Positions 7,373 to 16,248 are shown, counted from the stretch's first letter. The stretch: 42,480 bases of DNA from an uncultured Collinsella sp. (GCA_947001705.1 CAMQHT010000016.1:1-42480); one strand, 5' to 3'. Notes: generated by a model not told the origin, from the sequence alone. A program made the numbers and translations.

Positions 7373-8731
7373 ATGGCAGCAACTGAGCAGCTGTTTAACG
7401 TTCGTGAGCGCAAACGTTTTGAGCGCCATGACATTTGGGAGCGCATCGCCGAGAACGGCACGATTTCCGCCGCCGTCATGGTCTTCGCCGCCATCGCCGC
7501 CGTTATCTGCGCCAATACCGATGCCTACGAGGCCATCCACCACTTTTTGGAGACCCCGCTGTATGTGGGCTTGGGCAACCTTACGGCTGGCCTCACCGTC
7601 GAGCTTTTCGTCAACGACTTCCTTATGGCGATTTTCTTTTTGTTGGTGGGCATCGAGCTTAAGTACGAGATGACGGTCGGTGAGCTCAAGAATCCGCGTC
7701 AGGCCATGCTTCCCATGCTGGCGGCCGTGGGCGGCGTCGTCGTTCCCGCCTGCATTTACCTGATCTTTAACCATGCCGGCGCCCGCAACGGTTGGGCCAT
7801 CCCCATGGCAACCGATATTGCCTTTGCGCTGGGCGTGCTGTCGCTTTTGGGCAATCGCGTGCCCAACGGCGTGCGCGTGTTCTTCTCGACGCTTGCCATC
7901 GCCGACGACCTCATCTCTATCGCCGCCATCGCCATCTTCTACGGTCAGAGTCCCAATCCGTTTTGGCTGGGTGCCGCCGCGCTTGTGACCTGCGCGCTCG
8001 TGTGGCTCAACAAGACGCAGCATTACCGCCTTGCCCCGTACTCGGTGCTGGGCCTGCTGCTGTGGTTCTGCATGTTCAAGAGCGGCGTGCACGCCACGCT
8101 CGCCGGCGTCATCCTGGCCTTTACCATCCCGGCCAAGTGCGGCGTCAAGCTCGATAGCCTTACCGATTGGCTGGGCGAGTGCCTGCCGTTGCTCGATGAC
8201 CGCTACGACGACGAGGCACACATCCTGGGCCAGCATGACTTTACCGTCTCGACCACCAAGGTCGAGCGCGTCATGCACCGCGTGACCCCGCCGCTCATCC
8301 GCATGGAGCGTCTGATCTCCACGCCAGTCAACTTTGTGATCCTGCCGATCTTTGCGTTCGTGAACGCACAGGTTCGCCTGGTGGGTGTGGATATGAGCAC
8401 GTTGCTCACCGACCCGGTGACGCTCGGCGTGTACTTTGGCATGCTGCTGGGCAAGCCGATTGGTATCTTTGGCATGACGTTTGCCCTGGTCAAGCTCAAG
8501 GCCTGCGAGCTGCCGCACAATGTCAACTGGCACATGATTGCCGGTGTGGGCATTCTGGGCGGTATCGGCTTTACTATGTCGATCCTCATCAGCGGTCTTG
8601 CCTTCCCGACGGCCCAGTTTGAGGTTCTGGCTGCCAAGGCCGCTATTCTTGCCGGCTCTGTCACCGCGGCCGTGCTCGGCATGATTTACATGAGCGTGGT
8701 CTGCAAACACCCCGCGCCCAAGAACGAGTAA
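7373..8731 (+). CDS. nhaA: Na+/H+ antiporter NhaA
   Basis: A 452-residue inner-membrane protein with about 12 transmembrane segments. The paired aspartates that bind Na+/H+ are in STLAIADDLISI (D178, D179), and the family motif ATDIAFALGVL precedes them. NhaA proteins extrude Na+ or Li+ in exchange for protons and help pH and salt tolerance. The loop between the halves (about residues 265-310) is longer than in E. coli NhaA. GAAAGGAG lies before the ATG. It is monocistronic, with a terminator directly after it and a terminator-like structure in its leader. Confidence 0.96.
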   Translation: MAATEQLFNVRERKRFERHDIWERIAENGTISAAVMVFAAIAAVICANTDAYEAIHHFLETPLYVGLGNLTAGLTVELFVNDFLMAIFFLLVGIELKYEMTVGELKNPRQAMLPMLAAVGGVVVPACIYLIFNHAGARNGWAIPMATDIAFALGVLSLLGNRVPNGVRVFFSTLAIADDLISIAAIAIFYGQSPNPFWLGAAALVTCALVWLNKTQHYRLAPYSVLGLLLWFCMFKSGVHATLAGVILAFTIPAKCGVKLDSLTDWLGECLPLLDDRYDDEAHILGQHDFTVSTTKVERVMHRVTPPLIRMERLISTPVNFVILPIFAFVNAQVRLVGVDMSTLLTDPVTLGVYFGMLLGKPIGIFGMTFALVKLKACELPHNVNWHMIAGVGILGGIGFTMSILISGLAFPTAQFEVLAAKAAILAGSVTAAVLGMIYMSVVCKHPAPKNE

Positions 8732-8760
8732 AGGCACATACAAAAGCACCTACAAGTTTG

Positions 8761-8800
8761 AAAACGCCGCCTGTGAACACCATCACAAGCGGCGTTTTAG
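8761..8800 (+). terminator. Intrinsic terminator of nhaA
   Basis: AAAACGCCGC (8761-8770) pairs perfectly with GCGGCGTTTT (8789-8798). It abuts a REP-like palindrome. Confidence 0.85.
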
Positions 8801-8825
8801 TCATTGGGGACGTTCTTAAATGACT
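8799..8825. repeat. REP-like palindrome, AGTCATT...AATGACT copy 1
   Basis: AGTCATT (8799-8805) and AATGACT (8819-8825) enclose GGGGACGTTC. The same unit recurs at 16249-16275, also at the 3' end of a gene and next to a terminator. The GGGGACGTTC core is typical of REP-type palindromes. Confidence 0.65.
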
Positions 8826-8829
8826 AGGT

Positions 8830-9084
8830 TTATTCCACGGTGCCGTAGACGGCGCCCCAGCCGTGGGCGGCCAAGGCGGAGTTGAGCTGGTCGCAAAGTG
8901 ACTGGCGGTCGTAATAGCCGGGCGGTAGCAGGTTGACGATCTCCATGAGATCGGGCGCCAGGTCCAAGATTTCGGCCTGTACGATCAGATCCAGGCGGTC
9001 GATGGCGTGGCGGTCGTAAAACAATCCGTCGACCAGGCGCTGCAGGTCGCCGAATTCCTCGGCCTGGAACGATCCGTACTCCAT
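8830..9084 (-). CDS. Small hypothetical protein (84 aa)
   Basis: A soluble 84-residue acidic protein of unknown function. The start at 9084 is fixed by AAGGAGG a few bases upstream; the longer in-frame start at 9135 lacks a good ribosome site. The sequence is rich in Leu, Asp and Glu and predicted helical (FGDLQRLVDGLF, then LDLIVQAEILDLAPDLMEIV). No signal peptide, membrane segment or metal motif is seen. It stands alone between nhaA and a divergent aminotransferase gene. The good ribosome site and helical pattern argue that it is real. Confidence 0.65.
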   Translation of the reverse strand: MEYGSFQAEEFGDLQRLVDGLFYDRHAIDRLDLIVQAEILDLAPDLMEIVNLLPPGYYDRQSLCDQLNSALAAHGWGAVYGTVE

Positions 9085-9233
9085 AGTGCCTCCTTGGGCG
9101 TTCCACGCCGGCATGCGCGGCGATTCGTAATTCATTGCGATGGACTTAATCTATCACGGCTTCATAACGTTGCGACGGTGGCGGTCTATACTTAGAAGAA
9201 TTGCAACGTACCGCTTCGTGAAAGGTCGCACCC

Positions 9234-10538
9234 ATGCAGACGATCTACCAGAAGATGGAAACCACCGAACTCGATGCCGCCATCGAGGCGCTCAAGGCCG
9301 AGGTCTCCGAGGTCAAGGCCAAGGGCCTGGCGCTCGATATGGCCCGCGGCAAGCCATCGCCCGCCCAGGTGGACATCTCGCGCCCCATGCTCGATATCCT
9401 CAACGCCGACGCCGATCTGCACGATGGCAACGTCGACTGCTCCAACTACGGCTGCTTTGAGGGCATTCCCTCGGCACGCAAGCTAGCGGGGGAGTTCCTG
9501 GGTTGCCCCGCCGAGCAGACGCTCGTGCTGGGCTCGTCGAGCTTGCTGATCGAGCACGATATCGCCGGTATGTTCTGGCGTTGCGGCTCATGTGGTAGCG
9601 ATCCTTGGGAGGCTTACGAGGCAGCACACGACGGCAAGAAGGTCAAGTTCCTGTGCCCGGTTCCCGGCTACGATCGCCACTTTGGCATTACCGCCGACTT
9701 GGGTATCGAGAACGTTCCCGTCGCGATGACCGACAACGGCCCTGATATGGACGAGATCGAGCGCCTCGTTGCCGCCGACGATTCCATCAAGGGCATCTGG
9801 TGCGTGCCCAAGTATTCCAACCCCACGGGTATCACTTTTAGCGAGGACACTGTGCGCCGCTTGGTCGAGATGCCCACGGCCGCGCCCGATTTCCGCATCT
9901 TCTGGGACAACGCCTACTGCGTGCACGACCTGTACGACGAGACCGACGAGCTCGCCAACATCTTCGATCTTGCCCGCACGGCGGGCACCGAGGACCGCGT
10001 GGTGGCCTTTGCCTCGACGTCCAAGATCACCTTCCCGGGCGCCGGTATCGGCTTTATCGGTGCGAGCCCCGCGGTTATCGCGGAGTTCTCCAAGCGCCTG
10101 AAGGCCGGCCTCATCAGCGCCGATAAGCTCAACCAACTGCGCCACGTGCGTTTCCTTCCCACCATCGAGGCGGTCAAGGAGCACATGAAAAAGCATGCCG
10201 AGTTCTTGCGCCCGCGCTTTGAGGCCGTCGAGCGCAAGCTCACCGAGGGCTTGGGCGACACGGACTGCGCCACCTGGACGCACCCCCGCGGCGGCTACTT
10301 TGTAAGCTTCGATGGTCCCGAGGGCTCGGCCCAGAAGGTCGCCGCGCTCTGCGCCGACCTGGGCGTCAAGCTCACGCCGGCTGGTGCTACCTGGCCCTAT
10401 GGCAAGGACCCGCGCGACACCAATATCCGCATCGCGCCGAGCTATCCTACGGTCGAGGACCTGGAGGCCGCGCTCGATGTGCTGGTGCTGGCCGTTAAGC
10501 TTGTCGCTGCCGAGCTTGCGCGTGCCGAGCGCGCCTAA
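9234..10538 (+). CDS. PLP-dependent aminotransferase, MocR-like aspartate aminotransferase subgroup
   Basis: A 434-residue fold-type I aminotransferase. The N-terminal region (LALDMARGKPSPAQVDIS, then NYGCFEGIPSARKLAGE) and the absence of an N-terminal DNA-binding domain match the Asp_aminotransf subgroup, which includes characterised aspartate aminotransferases of Actinobacteria. The PLP-binding lysine is K264 in STSKITFPGAG. The substrate-site stretch YSNPTGITFS is also visible. It probably moves amino groups between aspartate or a related amino acid and 2-oxoglutarate in the cytosol. AAAGG precedes the ATG. The STAS gene follows after 51 bp. Confidence 0.88.
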   Translation: MQTIYQKMETTELDAAIEALKAEVSEVKAKGLALDMARGKPSPAQVDISRPMLDILNADADLHDGNVDCSNYGCFEGIPSARKLAGEFLGCPAEQTLVLGSSSLLIEHDIAGMFWRCGSCGSDPWEAYEAAHDGKKVKFLCPVPGYDRHFGITADLGIENVPVAMTDNGPDMDEIERLVAADDSIKGIWCVPKYSNPTGITFSEDTVRRLVEMPTAAPDFRIFWDNAYCVHDLYDETDELANIFDLARTAGTEDRVVAFASTSKITFPGAGIGFIGASPAVIAEFSKRLKAGLISADKLNQLRHVRFLPTIEAVKEHMKKHAEFLRPRFEAVERKLTEGLGDTDCATWTHPRGGYFVSFDGPEGSAQKVAALCADLGVKLTPAGATWPYGKDPRDTNIRIAPSYPTVEDLEAALDVLVLAVKLVAAELARAERA

Positions 10539-10589
10539 CGCGCGGCTTCCCGTACTATCCGCACTTTCGATACGTAAAGGAGCGTATAC

Positions 10590-10904
10590 ATGGATTTGGG
10601 TATTTCCACCAATCCCACGCCGGAGCTCTACACCATCAAGGTGACCGGCGAGATCGATATCTCTAACGCCGATAGCCTGCGCAATGCCATCGACCTGGCG
10701 CTCGAGCAGCCCACCGAAGCCGTTGAGCTCGACTTTGCCCAGGTGAGCTATATCGACTCGACGGGCATTGGCGTGCTCGTGGGCGCCGCACACCACGCGG
10801 TCGATCACGGCAAGCGCTTTAGCTGCACCAATGTGCAGCCCCCGGTGATGCGCGTGGTTCAGCTGTTGGGTGTCGACCAGGAGATTTCGATCACCGCAGC
10901 ATAA
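10590..10904 (+). CDS. STAS-domain protein (anti-sigma factor antagonist type)
   Basis: A 104-residue single STAS domain of the SpoIIAA/RsbV type. The conserved phosphorylatable serine is S57 in SYIDSTGIGVLVG. Such proteins bind an anti-sigma kinase in a partner switch and are inactivated by its phosphorylation. No cognate kinase or sigma factor is in the window, so the partner is unknown. AAAGGAG lies nine bases before the ATG. It may be co-transcribed with the aminotransferase. Confidence 0.9.
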   Translation: MDLGISTNPTPELYTIKVTGEIDISNADSLRNAIDLALEQPTEAVELDFAQVSYIDSTGIGVLVGAAHHAVDHGKRFSCTNVQPPVMRVVQLLGVDQEISITAA

Positions 10905-10948
10905 TCTTTGTCCCCAAAAGGGCGTGCCGTTTGGCATATGTTTGTGAT

Positions 10949-10976
10949 GCGCTCGGACGTTTTGGCGTCCGGGCGC
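10949..10976. repeat. Hairpin between STAS gene and tatA
   Basis: GCGCTCGGACG (10949-10959) pairs with CGTCCGGGCGC (10966-10976) with one G-T pair around TTTTGG. There is no trailing U-run. A TATACT box (10977-10982) follows at once and may be the -10 of the tat operon. Confidence 0.45.
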
Positions 10977-11057
10977 TATACTTGACCGAATGAATAGACG
11001 AGTTCCGGCCGAATGGCGCGGTGCGGGCTCGACTCACATCGAGCCTTGGAGGTATGT

Positions 11058-11654
11058 GTGTTTGGTATTGGAGAGGGTGAGCTCGCGATCATCGTGGTCT
11101 TCGGCTTTTTGCTGTTTGGCCCGGATAAGCTCCCGCAGATGGGCCGCACGATCGGCCGTGCCATCCGTCAGTTCCGCGAGACGCAGGAAAAGATGACGGC
11201 CGTTGTTCAGTCCGAGATTATCGATCCGGTGAGCGAGGCCGCGTCGGCCCCGGTCAAGCCCAAGAAGGCTGCCGTCGATGACGATTCCGATGCGGACGAG
11301 GATGCCGTCGTGACGGCTGCGCCCGTAAAGAAGGAGACCTTTGCCGAGCGCCGCGCCCGCCTTGCCGCCGAGAAGGCCGCGAGCGAGGGTGTCGCCGAGG
11401 GCGAAGGTGCTGCTGATGAGGCCGAGGGCGCTGAGCCCGCCGAGGCCGAGCCTGCCGCTGCCGCCGTTGCCGCCGCCGAGTCCGTTTCCGCTGCAGAGCC
11501 GGAGCCCGAGCCCGAGCCGGCAGAGCCCACGACGGCCGACCTCTACGCCCGTCGTCCCCGCAAGCGCAAGGCCGTCGTCGACCAGCTCGCTCGCGAGCTC
11601 GAGGCCGAGGACGAAGCCGCTGCCGCCGACGCCCCGAAGGGAGGCGATGAGTAA
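11058..11654 (+). CDS. Twin-arginine translocase subunit TatA/TatB
   Basis: A 198-residue Tat component. Residues 4-22 form the single N-terminal transmembrane helix, followed by the FGPDKLPQMG hinge and an amphipathic helix (RTIGRAIRQFRE); the FGP motif is closer to TatB than TatA. The rest is a long Ala/Glu-rich tail with an EPEPEPEP run near residue 150, much longer than TatA (about 90 aa). The start is GTG at 11058: GGAGG at 11048-11052 sits five bases before it, and the upstream ATG at 11013 would put a non-conserved stretch before the helix. It overlaps tatC by one base. Together they form the exporter of folded proteins with RR signal peptides. Confidence 0.9.
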   Translation: MFGIGEGELAIIVVFGFLLFGPDKLPQMGRTIGRAIRQFRETQEKMTAVVQSEIIDPVSEAASAPVKPKKAAVDDDSDADEDAVVTAAPVKKETFAERRARLAAEKAASEGVAEGEGAADEAEGAEPAEAEPAAAAVAAAESVSAAEPEPEPEPAEPTTADLYARRPRKRKAVVDQLARELEAEDEAAAADAPKGGDE

Positions 11655-12445
11655 TGCCTATCGGACCTGCGCGTATGCCGCTCTTCGATCACTTGGGAGA
11701 GCTCCGTCGCCGCCTGACCATCGTGGTCGTGTCGGTGTTTGCCGCCGCTATCGTGCTGTACTTCGCCACGCCCGTGGTGCTCGATATCCTGGAAGATCCC
11801 ATCCGCTCGTTTGTGCCGGACGGTAAGTTCTACATCACCACCACGCTCGGTGGCTTTGGCCTGCGCTTCTCGCTGGCCATCAAGATGGCCGTGGTCATGT
11901 GCACGCCCATGATCATCTGGCAGATTCTGGCATTTTTCCTGCCGGCACTGCGTCCCAACGAGCGCAAATGGGTCGTGCCCACGGTGCTCGCCTCGACGGT
12001 GCTGTTCTTCCTGGGCGCAATCTTTTGCTACTTCATCATCATCCCGGCGGGCTTTGAGTGGCTCATCGGCGAGACCTCGGCCGTCGCTACGGCGCTGCCC
12101 GATCTGGAGAACTACGTCAACATGGAGCTGCTCTTTATGATCGGCTTTGGTGTGGCGTTTGAGCTGCCGCTCATCATCTTCTACCTGTCCGTTTTCCACA
12201 TCGTGTCCTATGCGGCCTTCCGCAGCGCCTGGCGCTACGTGTACGTAGGCCTGCTCGTGGGTTCGGCTGTGATTACGCCCGACGGCTCGCCCGTTACGCT
12301 GGGTCTCATGTATGGCGCCCTGCTCTCGCTCTACGAGATTTCGCTCGCCATCGCTCGCGTGGTCATTACCGCGCGCGAGGGCAAGGAGGGCCTGTTCGTG
12401 AGCCGTCTGGACCTGTTCTCGGACGACGAGGACGACGAGGAGTAA
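11654..12445 (+). CDS. tatC: Sec-independent protein translocase TatC
   Basis: A 263-residue membrane protein with six hydrophobic segments. The N-terminal motif MPLFDHLGELRRRL and the FLPALRPNERK loop are diagnostic for TatC, the subunit that binds the twin-arginine signal peptide. The start overlaps the stop of the TatA/B gene (TAATG), showing coupling; the ATG at 11675 directly before the conserved motif is an alternative. Linkage to hypA/hypB suggests that cofactor-loaded hydrogenases may be among the cargoes, which is inference. Confidence 0.95.
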   Translation: MPIGPARMPLFDHLGELRRRLTIVVVSVFAAAIVLYFATPVVLDILEDPIRSFVPDGKFYITTTLGGFGLRFSLAIKMAVVMCTPMIIWQILAFFLPALRPNERKWVVPTVLASTVLFFLGAIFCYFIIIPAGFEWLIGETSAVATALPDLENYVNMELLFMIGFGVAFELPLIIFYLSVFHIVSYAAFRSAWRYVYVGLLVGSAVITPDGSPVTLGLMYGALLSLYEISLAIARVVITAREGKEGLFVSRLDLFSDDEDDEE

Positions 12446-12451
12446 ATCGGT

Positions 12452-12808
12452 ATGCACGAGGTTGGCATTGTCAACGGCATACTCGATACAGTGATTCGCG
12501 CGGCGCGTGGGGCGGGGGCCTCGCGCGCCGTTTTGGTAACGCTGCGTATCGGGGATATGACCGAGGTCGTGCGCGAGGCGCTTGACTTTGCGTGGGAGAC
12601 GTTTCGCGACGAGGACCCGCTCACGCGCGGCTGCGAGCTTGCCGTGGAGGAAGTCCATCCACAAAGCGAGTGTCTGGACTGCGGTGAGGTCTTTGAGCAC
12701 GACCGTTTCCATTGCCGTTGTCCCCAATGTGGCGGTGCCAACGTGCGTCTGCTGCATGGCCGCGAACTCGACATCGCAAGTATCGAGATCGAGACCCCCG
12801 ACGATTAG
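12452..12808 (+). CDS. hypA: Hydrogenase/urease nickel metallochaperone HypA
   Basis: A 118-residue HypA. The protein starts MHE, and His2 is the nickel ligand. The zinc ribbon is CLDC (C74, C77) followed about 15 residues later by CPQC. HypA delivers nickel with HypB to [NiFe]-hydrogenase precursors in the cytoplasm. It lies six bases after tatC and uses GAGGAG from the end of that gene. Other hyp genes and the hydrogenase are not in the window. Confidence 0.93.
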   Translation: MHEVGIVNGILDTVIRAARGAGASRAVLVTLRIGDMTEVVREALDFAWETFRDEDPLTRGCELAVEEVHPQSECLDCGEVFEHDRFHCRCPQCGGANVRLLHGRELDIASIEIETPDD

Positions 12809-12863
12809 CACGCTCGCCATCTAGCGATGGGGTATAAAAGGGCCAAAGTAAGGAGCGCTAAGT

Positions 12864-13547
12864 ATGGCCGAGAAAACGATTGATATCGCGTCGCCGATTC
12901 TGTCGCGCAACGAGCGCCTGGCAGATCAGCTGCGTAAGCGGTTTGAGCAGACGGACACCTACGTGATCAATGTGCTGTCGAGCCCTGGCTCGGGTAAGAC
13001 CACCACGATTCTGGGCACCAACGAGCGCCTGCGTGACAAAGCCAGCCTGCGCTGTGCCGTTATCGAGGGCGATATCGCCTCGGACGTCGACGCCATCACC
13101 ATGAAGGAAGCCGGCATGCCCGCCATCCAGATCAACACGGGCGGCCTGTGCCACCTCGAGGGCAACATGATCATGGAGGCCGTTGACGCGTTCGACCAAG
13201 CTGTGGGTCTGGAAAACATCGACGTCATCTTTATCGAAAACGTGGGTAACCTGGTCTGCCCAGTCGACTTTGACCTGGGCGAGAACCTGTCCATCATGAT
13301 CCTCTCGGTGCCCGAGGGCGACGACAAGCCCATCAAGTACCCGGGCATCTTCCAACACGCCGGCGCGCAGCTGCTCAACAAGGTCGACGTGGCCCCGGCT
13401 TTCGATTTTGACATGGATAGGTATACTAAGACCCTCGATGACCTCAATCCGCAAGCGCCGCGGTTTGCCGTGAGCGCGCGCAAGGGCGAGGGCATGGATG
13501 CCTGGTGCGATTGGCTCATCGGGCAGATTGAGCAAGCAAGGGCGTAA
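12864..13547 (+). CDS. hypB: Hydrogenase nickel incorporation GTPase HypB
   Basis: A 227-residue SIMIBI-class GTPase. Walker A is SSPGSGKTT (K45), the metal site is GGLCHLEGN (C96, H97), and IENVGNLVCPVDFDLGE is the HypB signature. The N-terminal CCxxC or His-rich nickel-storage stretch of some HypBs is absent. GTP hydrolysis drives nickel handover to the hydrogenase large subunit together with HypA. AAGGAG precedes the ATG, and a small hairpin (12818-12830) with a TATAAA stretch lies between hypA and hypB. The topoisomerase gene follows after 54 bp. Confidence 0.95.
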   Translation: MAEKTIDIASPILSRNERLADQLRKRFEQTDTYVINVLSSPGSGKTTTILGTNERLRDKASLRCAVIEGDIASDVDAITMKEAGMPAIQINTGGLCHLEGNMIMEAVDAFDQAVGLENIDVIFIENVGNLVCPVDFDLGENLSIMILSVPEGDDKPIKYPGIFQHAGAQLLNKVDVAPAFDFDMDRYTKTLDDLNPQAPRFAVSARKGEGMDAWCDWLIGQIEQARA

Positions 13548-13601
13548 GTCGGCCGCCAAGAGGGCGGGCGCAGCCGCAGGCACACGAGATAGGAGCCTCT
13601 T

Positions 13602-16178
13602 TTGAAGCTCATCATCGCTGAGAAAAACGACGCCGCGCGTCAGATCGCCGAGCGTCTGTCCACGGGCAAGCCCAAAAAGGACAAGGTGTACAACACCGCT
13701 ATCTACCGTTTTGAGTGGAAGGGCGAGGAGTGCGTGACGATCGGCCTTGCCGGTCACATCCTGGCACCCGATTTTTGCGACAGTGTGCTGTTCGATAAAA
13801 AGTTGGGCTGGTATTCGGTCACGGAGGACGGCGAAATGCTGCCGGCCGATATGCCCGATGGCCTGGCCCGCCCGCCGTACGACACCAAGCGCAAGCCGTT
13901 CCTTGCCGATGGCATTTCCATCAAGGGCTGGAAGCTCGAGAGCCTGCCCTATCTCACCTGGGCGCCCGTCATTAAGCTTCCGGCCGAGAAAGAGCTCATC
14001 CGCTCGCTTAAGAACCTCGCCAAAAAGTCCGACAGCGTCATCATCGCCACGGACTTCGATCGCGAGGGCGAGCTGATTGGCTCGGACGCCCTCAACAAAG
14101 TGCGCGAGGTTGCGCCTGACTTGCCGGTCGCCCGTGCCCAGTATTCTTCGTTTACCAAGGCCGAGATCACGCACGCCTTCGATAATCTCGTCTCGCTCGA
14201 CCAGAACCTGGCCGACGCCGGCGAGAGCCGTCAGCACATCGACCTTATCTGGGGCGCGGTGCTCACGCGCTATCTGACGCTCGCCAAGTTTGGCGGCTTT
14301 GGCAACGTGCGTTCCGCCGGTCGTGTGCAGACGCCGACGCTTGCCCTGGTGGTCGAGCGCGAGCGCGAGCGTATGGCGTTTGTGCCCGAGGACTATTGGC
14401 AGATTCGCGGTATGGGTGCCGCGCAGGGTGCCGCCGAGGACGACCGCTTTAAGATCGCGCACAAGACAGCGCGCTTTACCGACAAGGATGCTGCCGAGAC
14501 GGCGTATGGTCACGTCGACGGTGCCAAGACGGCGACCGTTGCCGCGGTGACCAAGCGCTCGCGTAAGCAGCAGCCTCCCACGCCGTTTGCGACGACCTCG
14601 CTGCAGGCTGCCGCTGCGGCCGAGGGCATCTCGCCTGCGCGTACGATGCGAATCGCCGAGTCCCTCTACATGGCCGGTCTCATCAGCTACCCGCGTGTCG
14701 ACAATACCGTGTACCCTGCGACGCTCGATCTGGGCGCCGTGGTGAGCGACCTGGCAAAGATCAACCCGGCGCTGGCGCCCGTGTGCAAAAAGGTGCTCGC
14801 CGGTCCCATGAAGCCCACGCGCGGCAAGGTCGAGACTACCGACCATCCGCCGATCTATCCCACGGGCGAGGGCGATCCGTCCACGCTCGACGGCGGCCAG
14901 CGCAAGCTCTACGACCTCATTGCCCGCCGCTTCCTGGCAACGCTCATGGGGCCCGCGACCATCGAGAACACCAAGCTCGAGCTCGACGTCAACGGCGAGC
15001 CGTTCGTGGCTTCGGGCGACGTGCTCGTGACCCCGGGCTTCCGCGAGGCGTATCCGTATGGACTTAAGCGCGACGAGCAGATGCCGCCGCTGGAGCAGGG
15101 CGATACGGTCGACGTTTTCGACATTAAACTCGAGGCCAAGCAGACCGAGCCGCCCGCGCGCTACAGCCAGGGCAAGCTCGTGCAGGAGATGGAAAAGCGC
15201 GGACTGGGCACCAAGTCCACGCGCGCGAGCATCATCGAGCGCCTGTATGCCGTGCGCTATCTCAAAAATGATCCCGTGGAGCCGAGCCAGCTGGGCATCG
15301 CCATTATCGATGCACTGTCGCAGTTTGCCCCGCGCATCACGAGCCCCGATATGACCAGCGAGCTCGACGGCGACATGACCCGCGTGGAGCGCGGCGAGGA
15401 CACCGAAGAACATGTCGTGACGCACTCGCGCGCGCTGCTGGCCGGCGTGCTCGACGAGCTGCTCAAACATACGCAGGAACTGGGCGACGCCATCAGCGAC
15501 GCCGTCACGGCCGATGCGCGCGTGGGCGCTTGCCCCAAGTGCGGTAAGGACCTGGTTATGAAGACGAGCGCCAAGACCCGCGGCAGCTTTATCGGCTGCA
15601 TGGGCTGGCCCGACTGCGATGTGACCTATCCGGTGCCGAGCGGCGTCAAGGTGAGCCCGCTCGAGGGCGAGGCGGCCGTGTGCCCCGAGTGCGGCGCGCC
15701 GCGCATTAAGTGCCAGCCGTTCCGCCAGAAGGCCTTCGAGATTTGCGTGAACCCCACGTGCCCCACCAACTACGAGCCTGACCTTAAGGTGGGCGAGTGC
15801 AAGGTGTGCGCCGAGGCCGGACGCCATGGCGACCTGATCGCGCACAAGAGCGAGAAGAGCGGCAAGCGCTTTATCCGCTGCACCAACTACGATGACTGCG
15901 GCGTGAGCTATCCTCTGCCGGCGCGCGGTAAGCTCGAGGCGACGGGCGAGACCTGCCCCGAGTGCGGCGCCCCCATCGTGGTGGTCAACACGGCGCGCGG
16001 TCCGTGGCGCATCTGCGTGAACATGGACTGCCCGACCAAGGAGAAGAAGCCCGCCCGCGGCCGCAAGACCACAACCAAGGCGAGCACGGCGAAGAAGACA
16101 ACGGCTAAGAAAGTCACTGCCGCCAAGAAGACGACCGCGAAGAAGTCGACTGCCAAGAAAGCGGCCACCGACAAGTAA
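13602..16178 (+). CDS. Type IA DNA topoisomerase with four zinc ribbons and Lys-rich tail
   Basis: An 858-residue enzyme that relaxes negative supercoils by single-strand passage. The N-terminal Toprim domain starts KLIIAEKNDAARQIAERLS and has the DFDREGE acidic motif (D151, D153, E155). The catalytic tyrosine is Y363 in LISYPRVDNT. The opening and the SYPRVDNT active site resemble archaeal TopA/TopB-type enzymes more than E. coli TopA (which begins with a VESPAK motif). From about residue 643 there are four Cys4 zinc ribbons, and residues of about 813-858 form an Ala/Lys/Thr tail with AKKTTAKK repeats, like histone H1 tails. The start is TTG at 13602, with AGGAG six bases upstream and the conserved strand beginning at once. 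The role as main topoisomerase I is inference. Confidence 0.9.
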   Translation: MKLIIAEKNDAARQIAERLSTGKPKKDKVYNTAIYRFEWKGEECVTIGLAGHILAPDFCDSVLFDKKLGWYSVTEDGEMLPADMPDGLARPPYDTKRKPFLADGISIKGWKLESLPYLTWAPVIKLPAEKELIRSLKNLAKKSDSVIIATDFDREGELIGSDALNKVREVAPDLPVARAQYSSFTKAEITHAFDNLVSLDQNLADAGESRQHIDLIWGAVLTRYLTLAKFGGFGNVRSAGRVQTPTLALVVERERERMAFVPEDYWQIRGMGAAQGAAEDDRFKIAHKTARFTDKDAAETAYGHVDGAKTATVAAVTKRSRKQQPPTPFATTSLQAAAAAEGISPARTMRIAESLYMAGLISYPRVDNTVYPATLDLGAVVSDLAKINPALAPVCKKVLAGPMKPTRGKVETTDHPPIYPTGEGDPSTLDGGQRKLYDLIARRFLATLMGPATIENTKLELDVNGEPFVASGDVLVTPGFREAYPYGLKRDEQMPPLEQGDTVDVFDIKLEAKQTEPPARYSQGKLVQEMEKRGLGTKSTRASIIERLYAVRYLKNDPVEPSQLGIAIIDALSQFAPRITSPDMTSELDGDMTRVERGEDTEEHVVTHSRALLAGVLDELLKHTQELGDAISDAVTADARVGACPKCGKDLVMKTSAKTRGSFIGCMGWPDCDVTYPVPSGVKVSPLEGEAAVCPECGAPRIKCQPFRQKAFEICVNPTCPTNYEPDLKVGECKVCAEAGRHGDLIAHKSEKSGKRFIRCTNYDDCGVSYPLPARGKLEATGETCPECGAPIVVVNTARGPWRICVNMDCPTKEKKPARGRKTTTKASTAKKTTAKKVTAAKKTTAKKSTAKKAATDK

Positions 16179-16204
16179 CAGCGCAGCCGAAACATTGACC
16201 AAAA

Positions 16205-16243
16205 CAAAAACGAGCGAGGACCCCGCGATCCTCGCTCGTTTTC
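16205..16243. terminator. Bidirectional intrinsic terminator
   Basis: AACGAGCGAGGA (16209-16220) pairs perfectly with TCCTCGCTCGTT (16229-16240). T-runs exist on both sides (CGTTTTCT on plus, CGTTTTTGTTTT on minus), so it can end both the topoisomerase gene and the convergent zinc-ribbon gene. Confidence 0.9.
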
Positions 16244-16248
16244 TAGGC

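Noticed and set aside
6152..8749. Minus-strand open frame of 865 codons opposite ppaC and nhaA
   Set aside because: It spans two clear plus-strand genes and a strong terminator, and its composition (Gly/His/Asp-rich) is that of a reverse-frame shadow.
11013..11057. ATG at 11013 as the tatA start
   Set aside because: The added residues precede the transmembrane helix and are not TatA-like; GTG 11058 has a GGAGG at ideal distance.
12858..16202. Minus-strand open frame of 1114 codons opposite hypB and the topoisomerase gene
   Set aside because: It is a shadow of GC-rich codon use on the plus strand. It has no recognisable domain, and the plus-strand genes have full family motifs and ribosome sites.
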